Positions 24,226 to 32,064 of a stretch of DNA of 64,000 nucleotides are shown one piece after another. Origin of the DNA: JANNBN01 sp031430595. GTDB lineage: Bacteria; Actinomycetota; Acidimicrobiia; Acidimicrobiales; JANYDT01. Location: NCBI GenBank assembly GCA_031430595.1, contig JANPBU010000060.1:1-64000 (forward strand), read 5' to 3'. Each line of letters starts with the position of its first letter. Within the stretch, counting starts at the first letter, position 1. The position numbers were made by a program, and so were the translations under genes. The notes under the pieces were generated by a model. The model did not search any database. It worked only from the letters and a program-made list of their open reading frames with translations, and was not told where the DNA came from.

Positions 24226-24777
24226 GCCAGACAGCGGATGCGTCCAGTAGGAGCCGAGCGTCACCTGCACTGTCGATCTTTCCGAGAAACGATCGCAAAT
24301 CCGTTACCGTGTCGACGCTGTCCTTCTTCGTTGTGATCAGAGCGAGCCGCGCTCTCGCCTGGCAGTTGCCGCACCGGCCTTGACCGTAAGAAGAGGGCGC
24401 TTTCATGGCAGCGCTGTAGTCGCTGCGACAACGATTTGGGCGACGAGCCCGCCGACACGGTACCCCGGTTGTCTCCCCAGAAGGTATCGAGATCGAGTCA
24501 ACCCGCACCGAAGGACGAACCGTCGAGAGATCACTTTTCGCAGCTCGGTCTGGACCAAACGAGGCGATCGCCGCCACAGACGCACGCGTCGGAACGAACA
24601 CCCCGTCTGCCATGTCCTGGGGGCCGAGCCCGACGTGCGACGACCCGAGGAGCCCGAGGATGAGGCGAAGCTCTTTCGATGGAGACGCCAATCGGCAAGG
24701 CGTCGCGACGCTTCGCCTTGTTCCGCTCGCCAAAGCCTCCGGATGAATTCTTGGACATAAATTAGACTTACCTCTAA
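24226..24777. other. Long stretch without a recognised gene
   Basis: A minus-strand frame (24997 down to 24128, 289 codons) is open but Arg/Ser-rich with no domain that I recognise, and it crosses both the TnpB gene and the P450 remnant, so I do not call it. It could hide degraded sequence of an earlier insertion. Confidence 0.35.
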
Positions 24778-25019
24778 AACGACCCCCGGCGCTGGGACGA
24801 ACCGAGCGCGTTACGCCTCGACAGGCCAAACCCGCGCAGTGCCGCGTTCGGTTACGGCATCCACCACTGCCTCGGAGCATCACTTGCGCGGCTACAGATG
24901 CGCACCGCATTACCCCCGATCGCCAACGGATTGCGAACGGACGCATCAACACCGCGGACATCGAGTGGAAACGATCGACAACTCTTCGCGGACCCACCCG
25001 AATCCCGCTTCATCTGTAA
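24778..25019 (+). pseudogene. Cytochrome P450, C-terminal remnant with frameshift
   Basis: After a stop, the frame reads NDPRRWDEPSALRLDRPNPR, then AAFGYGIHHCLGASLARLQM. The FGxGxHxCxG heme-thiolate loop with its Cys ligand is unmistakable. After ALPPIANGL the family continues in another frame: INTADIEWKRSTTLRGPTRI and PLHL before TAA, the usual P450 ending. The N-terminal ~300 residues are absent. A short fossil, not an enzyme. Confidence 0.8.
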
Positions 25020-25395
25020 GTCGTCCGCCGAGACCGCTCGATACCGAACGCCGAATGAGCAGTGATGACCGCACTACTCCGGCCCTTAAACGTGAGTTTC
25101 TAAACGAGTTCGACAGACACATTTCGAGCGTATAACAAACGCCTACCTCAACTGTTTGAAACGCAGTTAATTGGTTCGTACGTCCGTATGCAGATGGTTA
25201 TTCAATGCCCTTCTTCGGCACCTCCGAGCGCGCGAAAATCGGTTCCCCTGGACGCCGGAAGCTCTGGACGCGTCATTTTCCCGTGATCCGCGGGTCAAGA
25301 TATTGTCAGTTTCTTCCAAGACAAGTCCGATGCCGCTCATTAACCTTGACCAATGGACGGGCATCTGCGCCCGCACCAGACACTGAAAGGTGCAC
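25020..25395. other. Stretch without a recognised gene
   Basis: Short frames only; none resembles a known family. AATGCCCTTCTTCGGCACC at 25203 resembles AATGCCCTTCACCGGCACT at 4000, possibly a trace of shared repeat DNA. Confidence 0.35.
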
Positions 25396-25452
25396 ATGGC
25401 ACGCGAACTGGTTTACACAGGATTCATGTCTCTCGATGGGGTGGTGGACTCT
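25396..25452 (+). pseudogene. DHFR/RibD-like reductase, first ~19 codons only
   Basis: MARELVYTGFMSLDGVVDS after a GAAAGG ribosome site is the standard opening of the small dihydrofolate-reductase-like (RibD C-terminal) proteins. Past this point the residues (RWSPQRSRNN) are foreign and run against the 3' end of the convergent VOC gene, so the body of the gene was replaced. Confidence 0.55.
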
Positions 25453-25512
25453 CGTTGGAGCCCGCAGCGCTCCCGTAATAACGCTACGGTGCCGAGAAAT
25501 CTTGCGGAACGA

Positions 25513-25878
25513 TCAGTGGTGTGGAGTGCCGATACAGAACTCGTTGCCTTCGGGGTCGGCCAGTGTGGTCCAGTGCATACCGAACTCGTCCTTGTCGTGG
25601 ATGTGGGTTGCACCGAGTGAGATCACTCGTGCGACATCAGTGTCGACCTCGTCAGAATCGAGGTCGAGATGCACCCGGTTTTTCACTGTCTTACCCTCGG
25701 GCACCTGAATGAACATGTAGGCGATCCGCGAAGAGTCGCCGAGGCCGATCGATGCGAAAAACGGTGACGGCGGCACCGGCTCGGTATCGATCGGCCGACC
25801 GAAAACGGCGGACCAGAACCCGCTGACAACGGTGGCATCGGCACAGTCGAACGTCACTGCCTTGTGAACAATGGACAT
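25513..25878 (-). CDS. VOC family protein
   Basis: 121 residues with a strong AAGGAG ahead of ATG. MSIVHKAVTFDCADATVVSG opens the first beta-alpha-beta unit; NRVHLDLDSDEVDTDVARV opens the second; MHWTTLADPEGNEFCIGTP closes with the DPEGNEFC signature of the glyoxalase-like domain family. Complete length. Substrate unknown. It is the third VOC gene in 26 kb, a common cargo type in mobile DNA. Confidence 0.88.
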   Translation of the reverse strand: MSIVHKAVTFDCADATVVSGFWSAVFGRPIDTEPVPPSPFFASIGLGDSSRIAYMFIQVPEGKTVKNRVHLDLDSDEVDTDVARVISLGATHIHDKDEFGMHWTTLADPEGNEFCIGTPHH

Positions 25879-26005
25879 GGCAACTCCTTGAGGGTTTGAT
25901 GGCTAGTGAGAGAGTACAGAGTTCGCAATCGTGTCGAGACTACAAAGCGTATGTTCGTGACACCTTGTAGGATCGAATCACGAGTTCTACCGATGGCTTT
26001 GGTGA

Positions 26006-26467
26006 CGACGAGCTCACGAGCCAGCGACCATCGCTTTCATCGATGACCAAATCCTCAGCCAAGTCCTACGCAAACGAGCTCCCCGAGTTCTTTGGTCCAA
26101 AACGCTGTACACAACTGGTTATTGTTATGTCCGCTTATGTCAGGCCGCACCCAACGCCCAAGACCGAACAGGTGTCCTCTCTCGACCGTTCCCGGATCTT
26201 CCAACACCCCTCAGAAACGAGGCGATCAAAACACTGCTCGAACTACCCGATGAGATTGGCATCGTCAGCTTGCGTGAACTCGGGCCAGGCATCGCTCAAC
26301 TTCGCCAACACCACAAACTCAATCTGTCGCACAAACCTCAGCTGTGCCGACTTTTTGTCGTCTATGCCAAGAGTTTGCGACCGCGAAAACTCCTCGAGAC
26401 CAAGTCTCAGCCGAGCAATACAAAGCAGGCACAATTTTCGATACTGGGGCACCGTGCTCGCCCTTAG
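26006..26467 (+). pseudogene. PIN-like domain protein remnant
   Basis: An open frame without a start reads ATIAFIDDQILSQVLRKR, then LYTTGYCYVRLCQAAPN and LLELPDEIGIVSLRELGPGI, ending ALINE-like QLRQHHKLN. This resembles the PIN-like toxin family with an acidic FIDD motif and a following Cys/Tyr strand. After HHKLN the expected LGIEALAAA helix is replaced by unrelated residues, indicating a rearrangement near 26318. Family call is tentative. Confidence 0.4.
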
Positions 26468-26548
26468 CGATCGAACGTAGGCCGTACCCATATGCGCGCT
26501 TTGGACCTAGAACGTGAGCGCCTAAGGACATCCACTCGTTTTAGCGCC

Positions 26549-27625
26549 TCATTGGTTTGGATTGATCTCGGCCAGTAGCCGGTCATGTACCGCGGCAAGG
26601 TCAGACCGATTTCCAGTTGTTTGTAGCACCGCTAGTCGACCCTGTTCAGAGCTGACGGCAGACACGATCCGACTACGGCCGTCCGAATGGGAGAGCTGTG
26701 CCCGACCACTCGGTAGCCCACCCCACAAGATCGGGCGCTGGTTCTTAACGACGAAGGCTTCGACATCGACCGATGCGCCGATAAGACGTTCAAGCGCTGA
26801 CGGACCGGTGAGACCTGTCCCCGATCGAACAATGACCACCACCATCGAGGGTGATGCATTGAGCAATTCATTTTTCGGAATGAACACGGCCTTGGTTCGG
26901 TCTTGGGTGAGTTGTGCGTACAGGGTTCGTTGAACGAGGTCGGCAAGTTCCGAGTTCAAGGCAACCGATTCGGGGGTAGTAAAGGCCACCCATCCGTCAA
27001 GAACCGGAACCGAAATACCTTGAACATCAACGATTTCGATAACGCTGGAATCGCTTGGCACCGTCACCAATGGAGCAACCGTTGGCTGAGCCGGAAGCGC
27101 CCAAGACGATTTGGGCGAGGGGGCAACCACTTGGACGGTACCAGCGGGTCTTACGGGCGTTGCCGGTTTCAAAGGCGCTACCGGGTTCACGGGTGCCGGG
27201 GCGCCAACCGTTGTCGTGACTTTTCGGCGAGGAAGGGTGACTGACAAATCAGCACCGGCGTCTTCGACGGAAACGGCGGTCGTAGCCGACGTGGTCGTAG
27301 CCAGGGTGGTCGGCGGGTCAGTCGCTGGCAGGTCAGTCGCTGGCAGGCTTACGGATGTATCGTCGGCGACGATTGAATCGTCAGTGACGAACGGAAGTTC
27401 GTCTGGGGTCGTCGTAACAACAGGTGGCAAGGTCGTGGTGGTTGTAGTGACACTGGTTGGGCTTGCGCTTGTTGGGGTGAGTGCACCGATTTGGCCAACC
27501 ATCTCGCCCTCGGCCGACTCACAGGCAGCCAACATCGAAAGAGACACCACGCACACGGACGCCGCTCGCGCAAGGCGCGGCAAGACCCTGTATGTCGGAC
27601 CCCGGGTGAGGCCTGGCTGTTTCAC
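26549..27625 (-). CDS. Thr/Pro-rich secreted lipoprotein
   Basis: 358 residues. The signal peptide ends in SLSMLAACES (lipobox LAAC, Cys34), so the protein is lipid-anchored outside the cell. Residues ~50-185 are a Thr/Pro/Val-rich spacer (SVTTTTTTLPPVVTTTPDE and similar) of the kind that spans the wall. The C-terminal ~150 residues form a compact domain (ISVPVLDGWVAFTTPESVAL; GRSRIVSAVSSEQGRLAVLQ). No enzyme motif. It stands 85 bases before the ABC permease gene end, on the same strand but downstream of it, so it may be co-transcribed. Confidence 0.75.
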   Translation of the reverse strand: MKQPGLTRGPTYRVLPRLARAASVCVVSLSMLAACESAEGEMVGQIGALTPTSASPTSVTTTTTTLPPVVTTTPDELPFVTDDSIVADDTSVSLPATDLPATDPPTTLATTTSATTAVSVEDAGADLSVTLPRRKVTTTVGAPAPVNPVAPLKPATPVRPAGTVQVVAPSPKSSWALPAQPTVAPLVTVPSDSSVIEIVDVQGISVPVLDGWVAFTTPESVALNSELADLVQRTLYAQLTQDRTKAVFIPKNELLNASPSMVVVIVRSGTGLTGPSALERLIGASVDVEAFVVKNQRPILWGGLPSGRAQLSHSDGRSRIVSAVSSEQGRLAVLQTTGNRSDLAAVHDRLLAEINPNQ

Positions 27626-27710
27626 AATGGCTGTATCGGCAAACCGGCATCGTTCCTAAAGCGAGACCCTTATCGCCGCACAGGAGACGACGTCAGCTCG
27701 CCGACGTTTG

Positions 27711-28481
27711 CTAGGCGAAAAACTGCTTGGTCTCGTCGACTCGGAAACGAACGACCGCCAAGGCCATCAATATGCCAGAGGCTACGAGAAGCACCGCCGT
27801 TGGAAGGAGCACCTCTCGTACTCCTCCTCCTCGCAAAAATACGGCATTGTGGCCGCGCATCGCCCAATACGTTGGCGTAATTGGGGAAATGAGCCGCGCC
27901 CATGACGGCAGTTGAGCAATCGGAACCAATGCCCCGCCCAAGCCAGCGAAACCCATGGCACCAACATTTTGGAAGGCGTTCACTTGGTTTACGGTTCGCA
28001 GAGTTGAGGCGACCAACATGATGAGCGTCACGATGCATGAGGCGTATGCAAACATCACCAACAGCGACGCAAACGGCGAACCGCCATGAAGTCGAAGCCC
28101 AAGCACAACCCCACCAGCGACCATAAGCAGCACCTGAAAGATCATCAGCGTCACGATCCACGGCAAAGCAAAGCCGACCAGCAATGACCTGGATGAAGCC
28201 GACGAAGCACGCAATCGATCCCATGTTTTCCAACCATGTTCTCGAAAGAGGCAAAATCCCGCTGACCCACCCACGAAGAACCCGAACATCACCACCTGAC
28301 CCGGAACGACTTGCTCAGCACCCGTAGCATTCGCAAAACCACTGGCCTGAAGCGAAAAGGCCATAGTTCGTTTAAAGAGGGGCATCACCACCATCGGCAT
28401 AACAAACATGATTGCTAGGAACCACGGATCACGAAGCAGAATCCGAACTTGATGTTTGACAATTGCGATCACTGCTGTCAT
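27711..28481 (-). CDS. ABC-2 type permease
   Basis: 256 residues with six hydrophobic segments, e.g. PWFLAIMFVMPMVVMPLF, VVMFGFFVGGSAGFCLF, LLVGFALPWIVTLMIFQVLL, MVAGGVVLGLRL, LLVMFAYASCIVTLIMLVAS and VLLPTAVLLVASGILMALAV. The G-A-x-GFAGLGGALVPIAQLP loop is typical of ABC-2 exporters near the fifth segment. Its start overlaps the ATPase stop by 4 bases. Together they form a drug- or lipid-type exporter. Confidence 0.88.
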   Translation of the reverse strand: MTAVIAIVKHQVRILLRDPWFLAIMFVMPMVVMPLFKRTMAFSLQASGFANATGAEQVVPGQVVMFGFFVGGSAGFCLFREHGWKTWDRLRASSASSRSLLVGFALPWIVTLMIFQVLLMVAGGVVLGLRLHGGSPFASLLVMFAYASCIVTLIMLVASTLRTVNQVNAFQNVGAMGFAGLGGALVPIAQLPSWARLISPITPTYWAMRGHNAVFLRGGGVREVLLPTAVLLVASGILMALAVVRFRVDETKQFFA

Positions 28482-29419
28482 TGAACGGCCTCCGCCAACA
28501 AGTTTCCGGTAATAGAAAGGAACACCGATTCAAGGTCGGGTTGAATGGTTTCTACGGCGGTCACCGTTACGTCTCGATCACCAAGCAGATGGACGAGACC
28601 TCGAACGTCATTCTCGTTCGGCAGTTGATACTTTTTTGTGCCGACGGCTGTAATACCGAGGGTCTGAACATCGGTTTCGCTTAACGGGGCGGCTGTCTCA
28701 AACTGCAATCCAATTGCGCGGTGCGATGCCATCAGTTGGGCTTTGCTTCCACTGGCTAACACCATGCCGTTGTCAATTATCACGATCGAAGCATCGAGTG
28801 CTTCCACCTCAGGAAGGTAATGCGTGGTGTAAATAATTGCGGCACCGTCAGCCGCTAGCTGCTTGACAGCGTCGATGAGTTGCACTCGGGTTGTTACGTC
28901 GGCCCCCACCGTGGGTTCGTCAAGCATAAGAACTTTCGGCCGGTGCACTAAGGCGCAACCGGTGTGCAGCCGACGCTGTTCTCCACCAGAAAGCGCTGTT
29001 CCCTTCCGACCTAAAAGTTCGCTGAGACCCAATTGATCAGCAATATCGATTGCCCGTTGTCGCCTTTCGACACGTTTCAAACCCGCTAATTCACCAAAGA
29101 ACTCGAGGTTCTCTTGCACAGTGAGTGTCGGATAGATACCTGTACTTTGCGGAGCAATCCCAACGAGGCCAGTCGCTCGACGGGGGTGAGCGAGCACATC
29201 AACCCCATCAACAACAACCGAACCAGCATCGGCTTTAATGAGACCGGCGATGACAGAAAGCAAGGTGCTCTTTCCTGCACCGTTTCGACCGAGCAACGAA
29301 ACGATTGACCCGGCTGAAACGTGAAGGTCAACACCACGAAGTGCTCGTATGTCTTTATACGATTTTTCGACACCGGTTACGCTCAGCACATGACCACCAT
29401 AGCGAGCCGGGGTTTTCAA
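28478..29419 (-). CDS. ABC transporter ATP-binding protein (DrrA-like)
   Basis: 313 residues from TTG; a GTG giving VLSVTGVEKSY about ten codons later is an alternative. Walker A LLGRNGAGKSTLLSVIAG, Q-loop GIAPQSTGIYPTLTV, signature ALSGGEQRRLHTGCAL, Walker B VLMLDEPTVGADV and the His of IYTTHYLPEVE are present. A C-terminal ~90-residue tail is typical of daunorubicin-resistance-type exporters. The start lies 16 bases from the divergent mini-TDO gene, so the promoter must overlap it. Confidence 0.9.
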   Translation of the reverse strand: MKTPARYGGHVLSVTGVEKSYKDIRALRGVDLHVSAGSIVSLLGRNGAGKSTLLSVIAGLIKADAGSVVVDGVDVLAHPRRATGLVGIAPQSTGIYPTLTVQENLEFFGELAGLKRVERRQRAIDIADQLGLSELLGRKGTALSGGEQRRLHTGCALVHRPKVLMLDEPTVGADVTTRVQLIDAVKQLAADGAAIIYTTHYLPEVEALDASIVIIDNGMVLASGSKAQLMASHRAIGLQFETAAPLSETDVQTLGITAVGTKKYQLPNENDVRGLVHLLGDRDVTVTAVETIQPDLESVFLSITGNLLAEAVQ

Positions 29420-29435
29420 TGCCTCGAAATTACTG

Positions 29436-29702
29436 ATGACGTCTGAACCCGAGCAATCTACGAGTGGGGCGCAACTCGACTTCAGTAAATCAATGAGTTA
29501 CGGCGACTATCTCCACCTTGACGAGAAGCTCACCGATATCGAAGATTCGTTTCGACAGTGGCGGTTCCGTCACGTCACGACCGTGGAACGCATCATTCGT
29601 TTCAAACCGGGCACCGGCGGCACCCAGGGAGTCGGATACTTACGGGCCATGCTCGACGTCTTGTTGTTTCCTGAGCTGTGGAAGCTACGAACGGACCTGT
29701 AA
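29436..29702 (+). pseudogene. Tryptophan 2,3-dioxygenase with an in-frame internal deletion
   Basis: 88 codons. The N-terminus reads DFSKSMSYGDYLHLDEKLTD, the normal TDO opening (SYGxYLxLD). It then jumps directly to IEDSFRQWRFRHVTTVERII, RFKPGTGGTQGVGYLRAMLD and FPELWKLRTDL, the TDO C-terminus with the heme-ligand His region and the GTGGSxG substrate loop. About 190 central residues, including the active-site His that contacts the substrate, are gone, yet the frame is kept. Full TDOs have ~270-290 residues. It can hardly bind heme alone; a relic is most likely. Confidence 0.8.
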
Positions 29703-29711
29703 TCAGACAGT

Positions 29712-30182
29712 TCAGCCGACTTGAATTTCGGAAACCGATTCAAAACCCTCTGCGAGCAGATCATCCGTGGTTAGGCCAGACACCGCGATGACATGGGCAC
29801 GAATGACTTGTTCAGGAACCCGCCTTGCTCGCTGCGCATTTCGATGGATACACGTCTGGGGTGTTGCCCGAAAGATGGTGGCCACAACAGCGGCCCCGGA
29901 TTCGTGGGCGAGTGTGACGTACTTTGCTCTTCGGTCTGGTTCAAGGGCAGTTGAGTCGATCACGGTGGTCAGATGTCGTTTCATTCTGGCTTCGACGATC
30001 AGATCCAGCAGAGCAAACATATCGCCGTTCACCTTTTGATCGGCTTCTCCTTCGCCAACAAGGCCTCTGAGGGTGTCGGTTGAAAGGACCTCATCTTCGG
30101 CAAAATTAGCCGCTGCCCATGTCGACTTTCCCGAACCAGCCGCACCGATCAAGACGATCAAGGTTCCGACGACAATGTTCAT
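29712..30182 (-). CDS. AAA (P-loop) kinase-like protein
   Basis: 156 residues from the ATG giving MNIVVGTLIVLIGAAGSGKS; in-frame starts upstream exist, but the family normally begins right before the P-loop. Walker A GAAGSGKSTWAAANF; DVIDSTALEPDRRAKYV-like TVIDSTALEPDRRAKYVTLA holds the Walker-B-type Asp; lid Arg set in CIHRNAQRARRVPEQVI. This is the polynucleotide-kinase-like AAA_33 group. The start region carries a tandem duplication (GTTCCGACGACAATGT twice, 20-base period), so the start codon context is duplicated. It converges with the mini-TDO gene. Confidence 0.75.
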   Translation of the reverse strand: MNIVVGTLIVLIGAAGSGKSTWAAANFAEDEVLSTDTLRGLVGEGEADQKVNGDMFALLDLIVEARMKRHLTTVIDSTALEPDRRAKYVTLAHESGAAVVATIFRATPQTCIHRNAQRARRVPEQVIRAHVIAVSGLTTDDLLAEGFESVSEIQVG

Positions 30183-30198
30183 GTTCCGACGACAATGT
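30163..30198. repeat. 20-bp tandem duplication at the kinase start
   Basis: GTTCCGACGACAATGT occurs at 30163 and again at 30183, period 20. On the minus strand this duplicates the ACATTGTCGTCGGAAC segment around the proposed ATG. Confidence 0.7.
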
Positions 30199-30338
30199 GC
30201 ACCGGCACCGAGATCGAATTCACCGGCTGCGAGCTTGACTCCACGACTCATTCGTATCACACCAAAAATTTCAAACGATTCCGCGGAATCGCACGTCTCG
30301 GGTCGGTTTCTGTCATACCCAAAGCAGATACTGGACGG

Positions 30339-31161
30339 ATGGCCACTCAAACCCTGGAGCCCGCTGTCGGGTAAACCGAATTTGTCCGCCGTCACGACAG
30401 AACGCCTGGAAGCAGATCTCGACGGGTTCGCGTCGCGAATCGCGATCGCAACTTGTCGATGGTTACTTATGATTGCCGAATACGATGTCTGCGAAGCCTG
30501 GGGCCAGTGGGAGTGCCGCTCTATGGCTCACTGGATGGTCGGTCACCTTGGCGAGTCAATGGTCACCGCCCGCGAACACGTCCGAGCGGCCCATGCGCTG
30601 CGCAACAATGCCCTCCTTTGCGAATCGTTCGCGACTGGCCACCTTTCGTACGCCCGGGTGAGGGTGGTAAGTCGAATAATTACCCCAACCAGTGAAGCTG
30701 AACTTGTCGAACTAGCCGGGGTGATGACCGCTGCGCAACTAGAGCGTTTCGCCCGGGGCGTAGGGCGCGCTGCGTTAGCCTCCCAACCCGATCTTGGCCA
30801 GATGCTCTTCGAATCCCGAAGTCTGTATCTGCACCCAAACGACGACGGTTCATGGGATCTCAGAGGCACACTGCCGCCTGAAACAGGTGCCTTACTCCGT
30901 CGGGTCCTCGACGACCGAAGACTTGACGACTGAAGACTTGGATTTGACCGACGCAATGACAGCACGCCCGACACCAAAACCCCGGCGCATCAACACCGGG
31001 TTGATATGCTCACTTACCTCCTTGAGACGCACATTTCGACCACGACTGACGATTCCGCGGAACCGGAACCGGCCAACTCGATCTCCATCTGGCCGTCGAA
31101 GCACATATCCACAATGAGAGTCTCAGATCGGCTGCCTCTCAAACAGCGAGGTAACTTGTAA
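30339..31161 (+). pseudogene. DUF222 (13E12-like) protein, broken, without HNH domain
   Basis: MATQTLEPAVG opens at the ATG but runs into a stop; one base over, the family continues: TTERLEADLDGFASRIAIAT, CRWLLMIAEYDVCEAWGQWE, CRSMAHWMVGHLGESMVTAR, EHVRAAHALRNNALLCESFA. This is the DUF222 domain of HNH-associated 13E12 repeat proteins. At 30931-30933 an in-frame TGA occurs in the second copy of a 15-base tandem duplication (GACGACCGAAGACTT / GACGACTGAAGACTT). Beyond it the frame continues (HRVDMLTYLLETHIS) to TAA at 31159. The HNH nuclease part is absent. Confidence 0.75.
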
Positions 31162-31164
31162 CCC

Positions 31165-31992
31165 GTGACCAACCGGCGGAATGAAACAGGAGTAAGCGTC
31201 TCGGACATCGACGCCTACCAGCGTGATGGTGCCGTTGTTCTTCGGCAGTTGCTCTCGTCAGACGAGATTGCGCTACTCACTGAAGGCATCGATGAAAACC
31301 TTGCAAATCCGAGCGAGCGAGCGATTGTTGCCAGCCAACCTGACGACCCGGGCTTTTTCATCGAAGACTTTTGCAACTGGCAGCAAAATGCCGCGTACAG
31401 GCAGACCATATTTGACACAGCGCTTGGCGAAGCTGCTGCCCTATTCACTGCAAGTACCACCGTACGCCTATATCACGATCATATGCTCACGAAGGAACCT
31501 GGAACCCGACAGTCAACTCCGTGGCATCAAGACCAACCGTATTACAACGTTGATGGTCATCAAAATGTGAGCTTTTGGATTCCCGTCGACCCAGTTCGGC
31601 GAAGTTCCACCCTTGAGTTTGTCGCCGGTTCACATCTTGGTCCGTGGCTCATGCCCCGAACGTTTCTCAACAAAGAAGCGAAGTGGTTTCCGGAAGGAAG
31701 TCTTACTGAGTTACCAACCATCGACGCACTGGAAAGTCACCACAAGATCATCGGGTGGCAGCTTGAACCAGGCGATGTGATCGCATTTCATATGCTCACA
31801 TTGCATGCAGCCGCTGGCGTCGACACCGATCGGCGCCGTCGAATTTTTTCCGTTCGCTTTCTCGGCGACGACATGAGACACGCACCGCGTCGATGGGCAA
31901 CGTCTCCCGAGTTTCCCGGTCTCGCCGAAACCCTTCCAGCCGGCGCACCGCTTGAGCACACACTCTTCCCAATTGTGTGGCCAAAGACTTAG
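31165..31992 (+). CDS. Phytanoyl-CoA dioxygenase (PhyH) family protein
   Basis: 275 residues from GTG. Fe(II)/2-oxoglutarate dioxygenase pattern: TPWHQDQPYY gives the HxD iron ligands, MLTLHAAAG the distal His, and RRRRIFSVRFLGDD the Arg for 2-oxoglutarate. An early DIDAYQRDGAVVLRQLLSSD is the usual PhyH opening, and VSFWIPVDPVRRSSTLEFVA the core strand pair. It likely hydroxylates a small metabolite or lipid. The FAD oxidoreductase follows 72 bases later on the same strand and may act on the same pathway. Confidence 0.88.
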   Translation: MTNRRNETGVSVSDIDAYQRDGAVVLRQLLSSDEIALLTEGIDENLANPSERAIVASQPDDPGFFIEDFCNWQQNAAYRQTIFDTALGEAAALFTASTTVRLYHDHMLTKEPGTRQSTPWHQDQPYYNVDGHQNVSFWIPVDPVRRSSTLEFVAGSHLGPWLMPRTFLNKEAKWFPEGSLTELPTIDALESHHKIIGWQLEPGDVIAFHMLTLHAAAGVDTDRRRRIFSVRFLGDDMRHAPRRWATSPEFPGLAETLPAGAPLEHTLFPIVWPKT

Positions 31993-32064
31993 CTGGCATA
32001 CCAAAATCAACTCGAATCAGCTTGAGTTACGGAAAGGTCCGGTGTAATCGATAGTGTCGAACAC

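Noticed and set aside
24128..24997. Minus-strand 289-codon open frame
   Set aside because: It overlaps the TnpB-like gene and the P450 remnant, is Arg/Ser-rich, and shows no domain.
30073..30338. 5' extension of the DUF222 frame
   Set aside because: It is antisense to the kinase gene with a clear P-loop, and has no DUF222 resemblance before about 30370.
2895..30933. Stop codon reassignment in this organism to explain in-frame TAG, TAA and TGA
   Set aside because: All three stops occur once each as interruptions, while dozens of intact genes end normally at each of them.
30931..30933. Second selenocysteine site in the DUF222 gene
   Set aside because: DUF222 proteins have no redox Cys here; the TGA arises in a tandem duplication from CGA, and other lesions exist in the gene.
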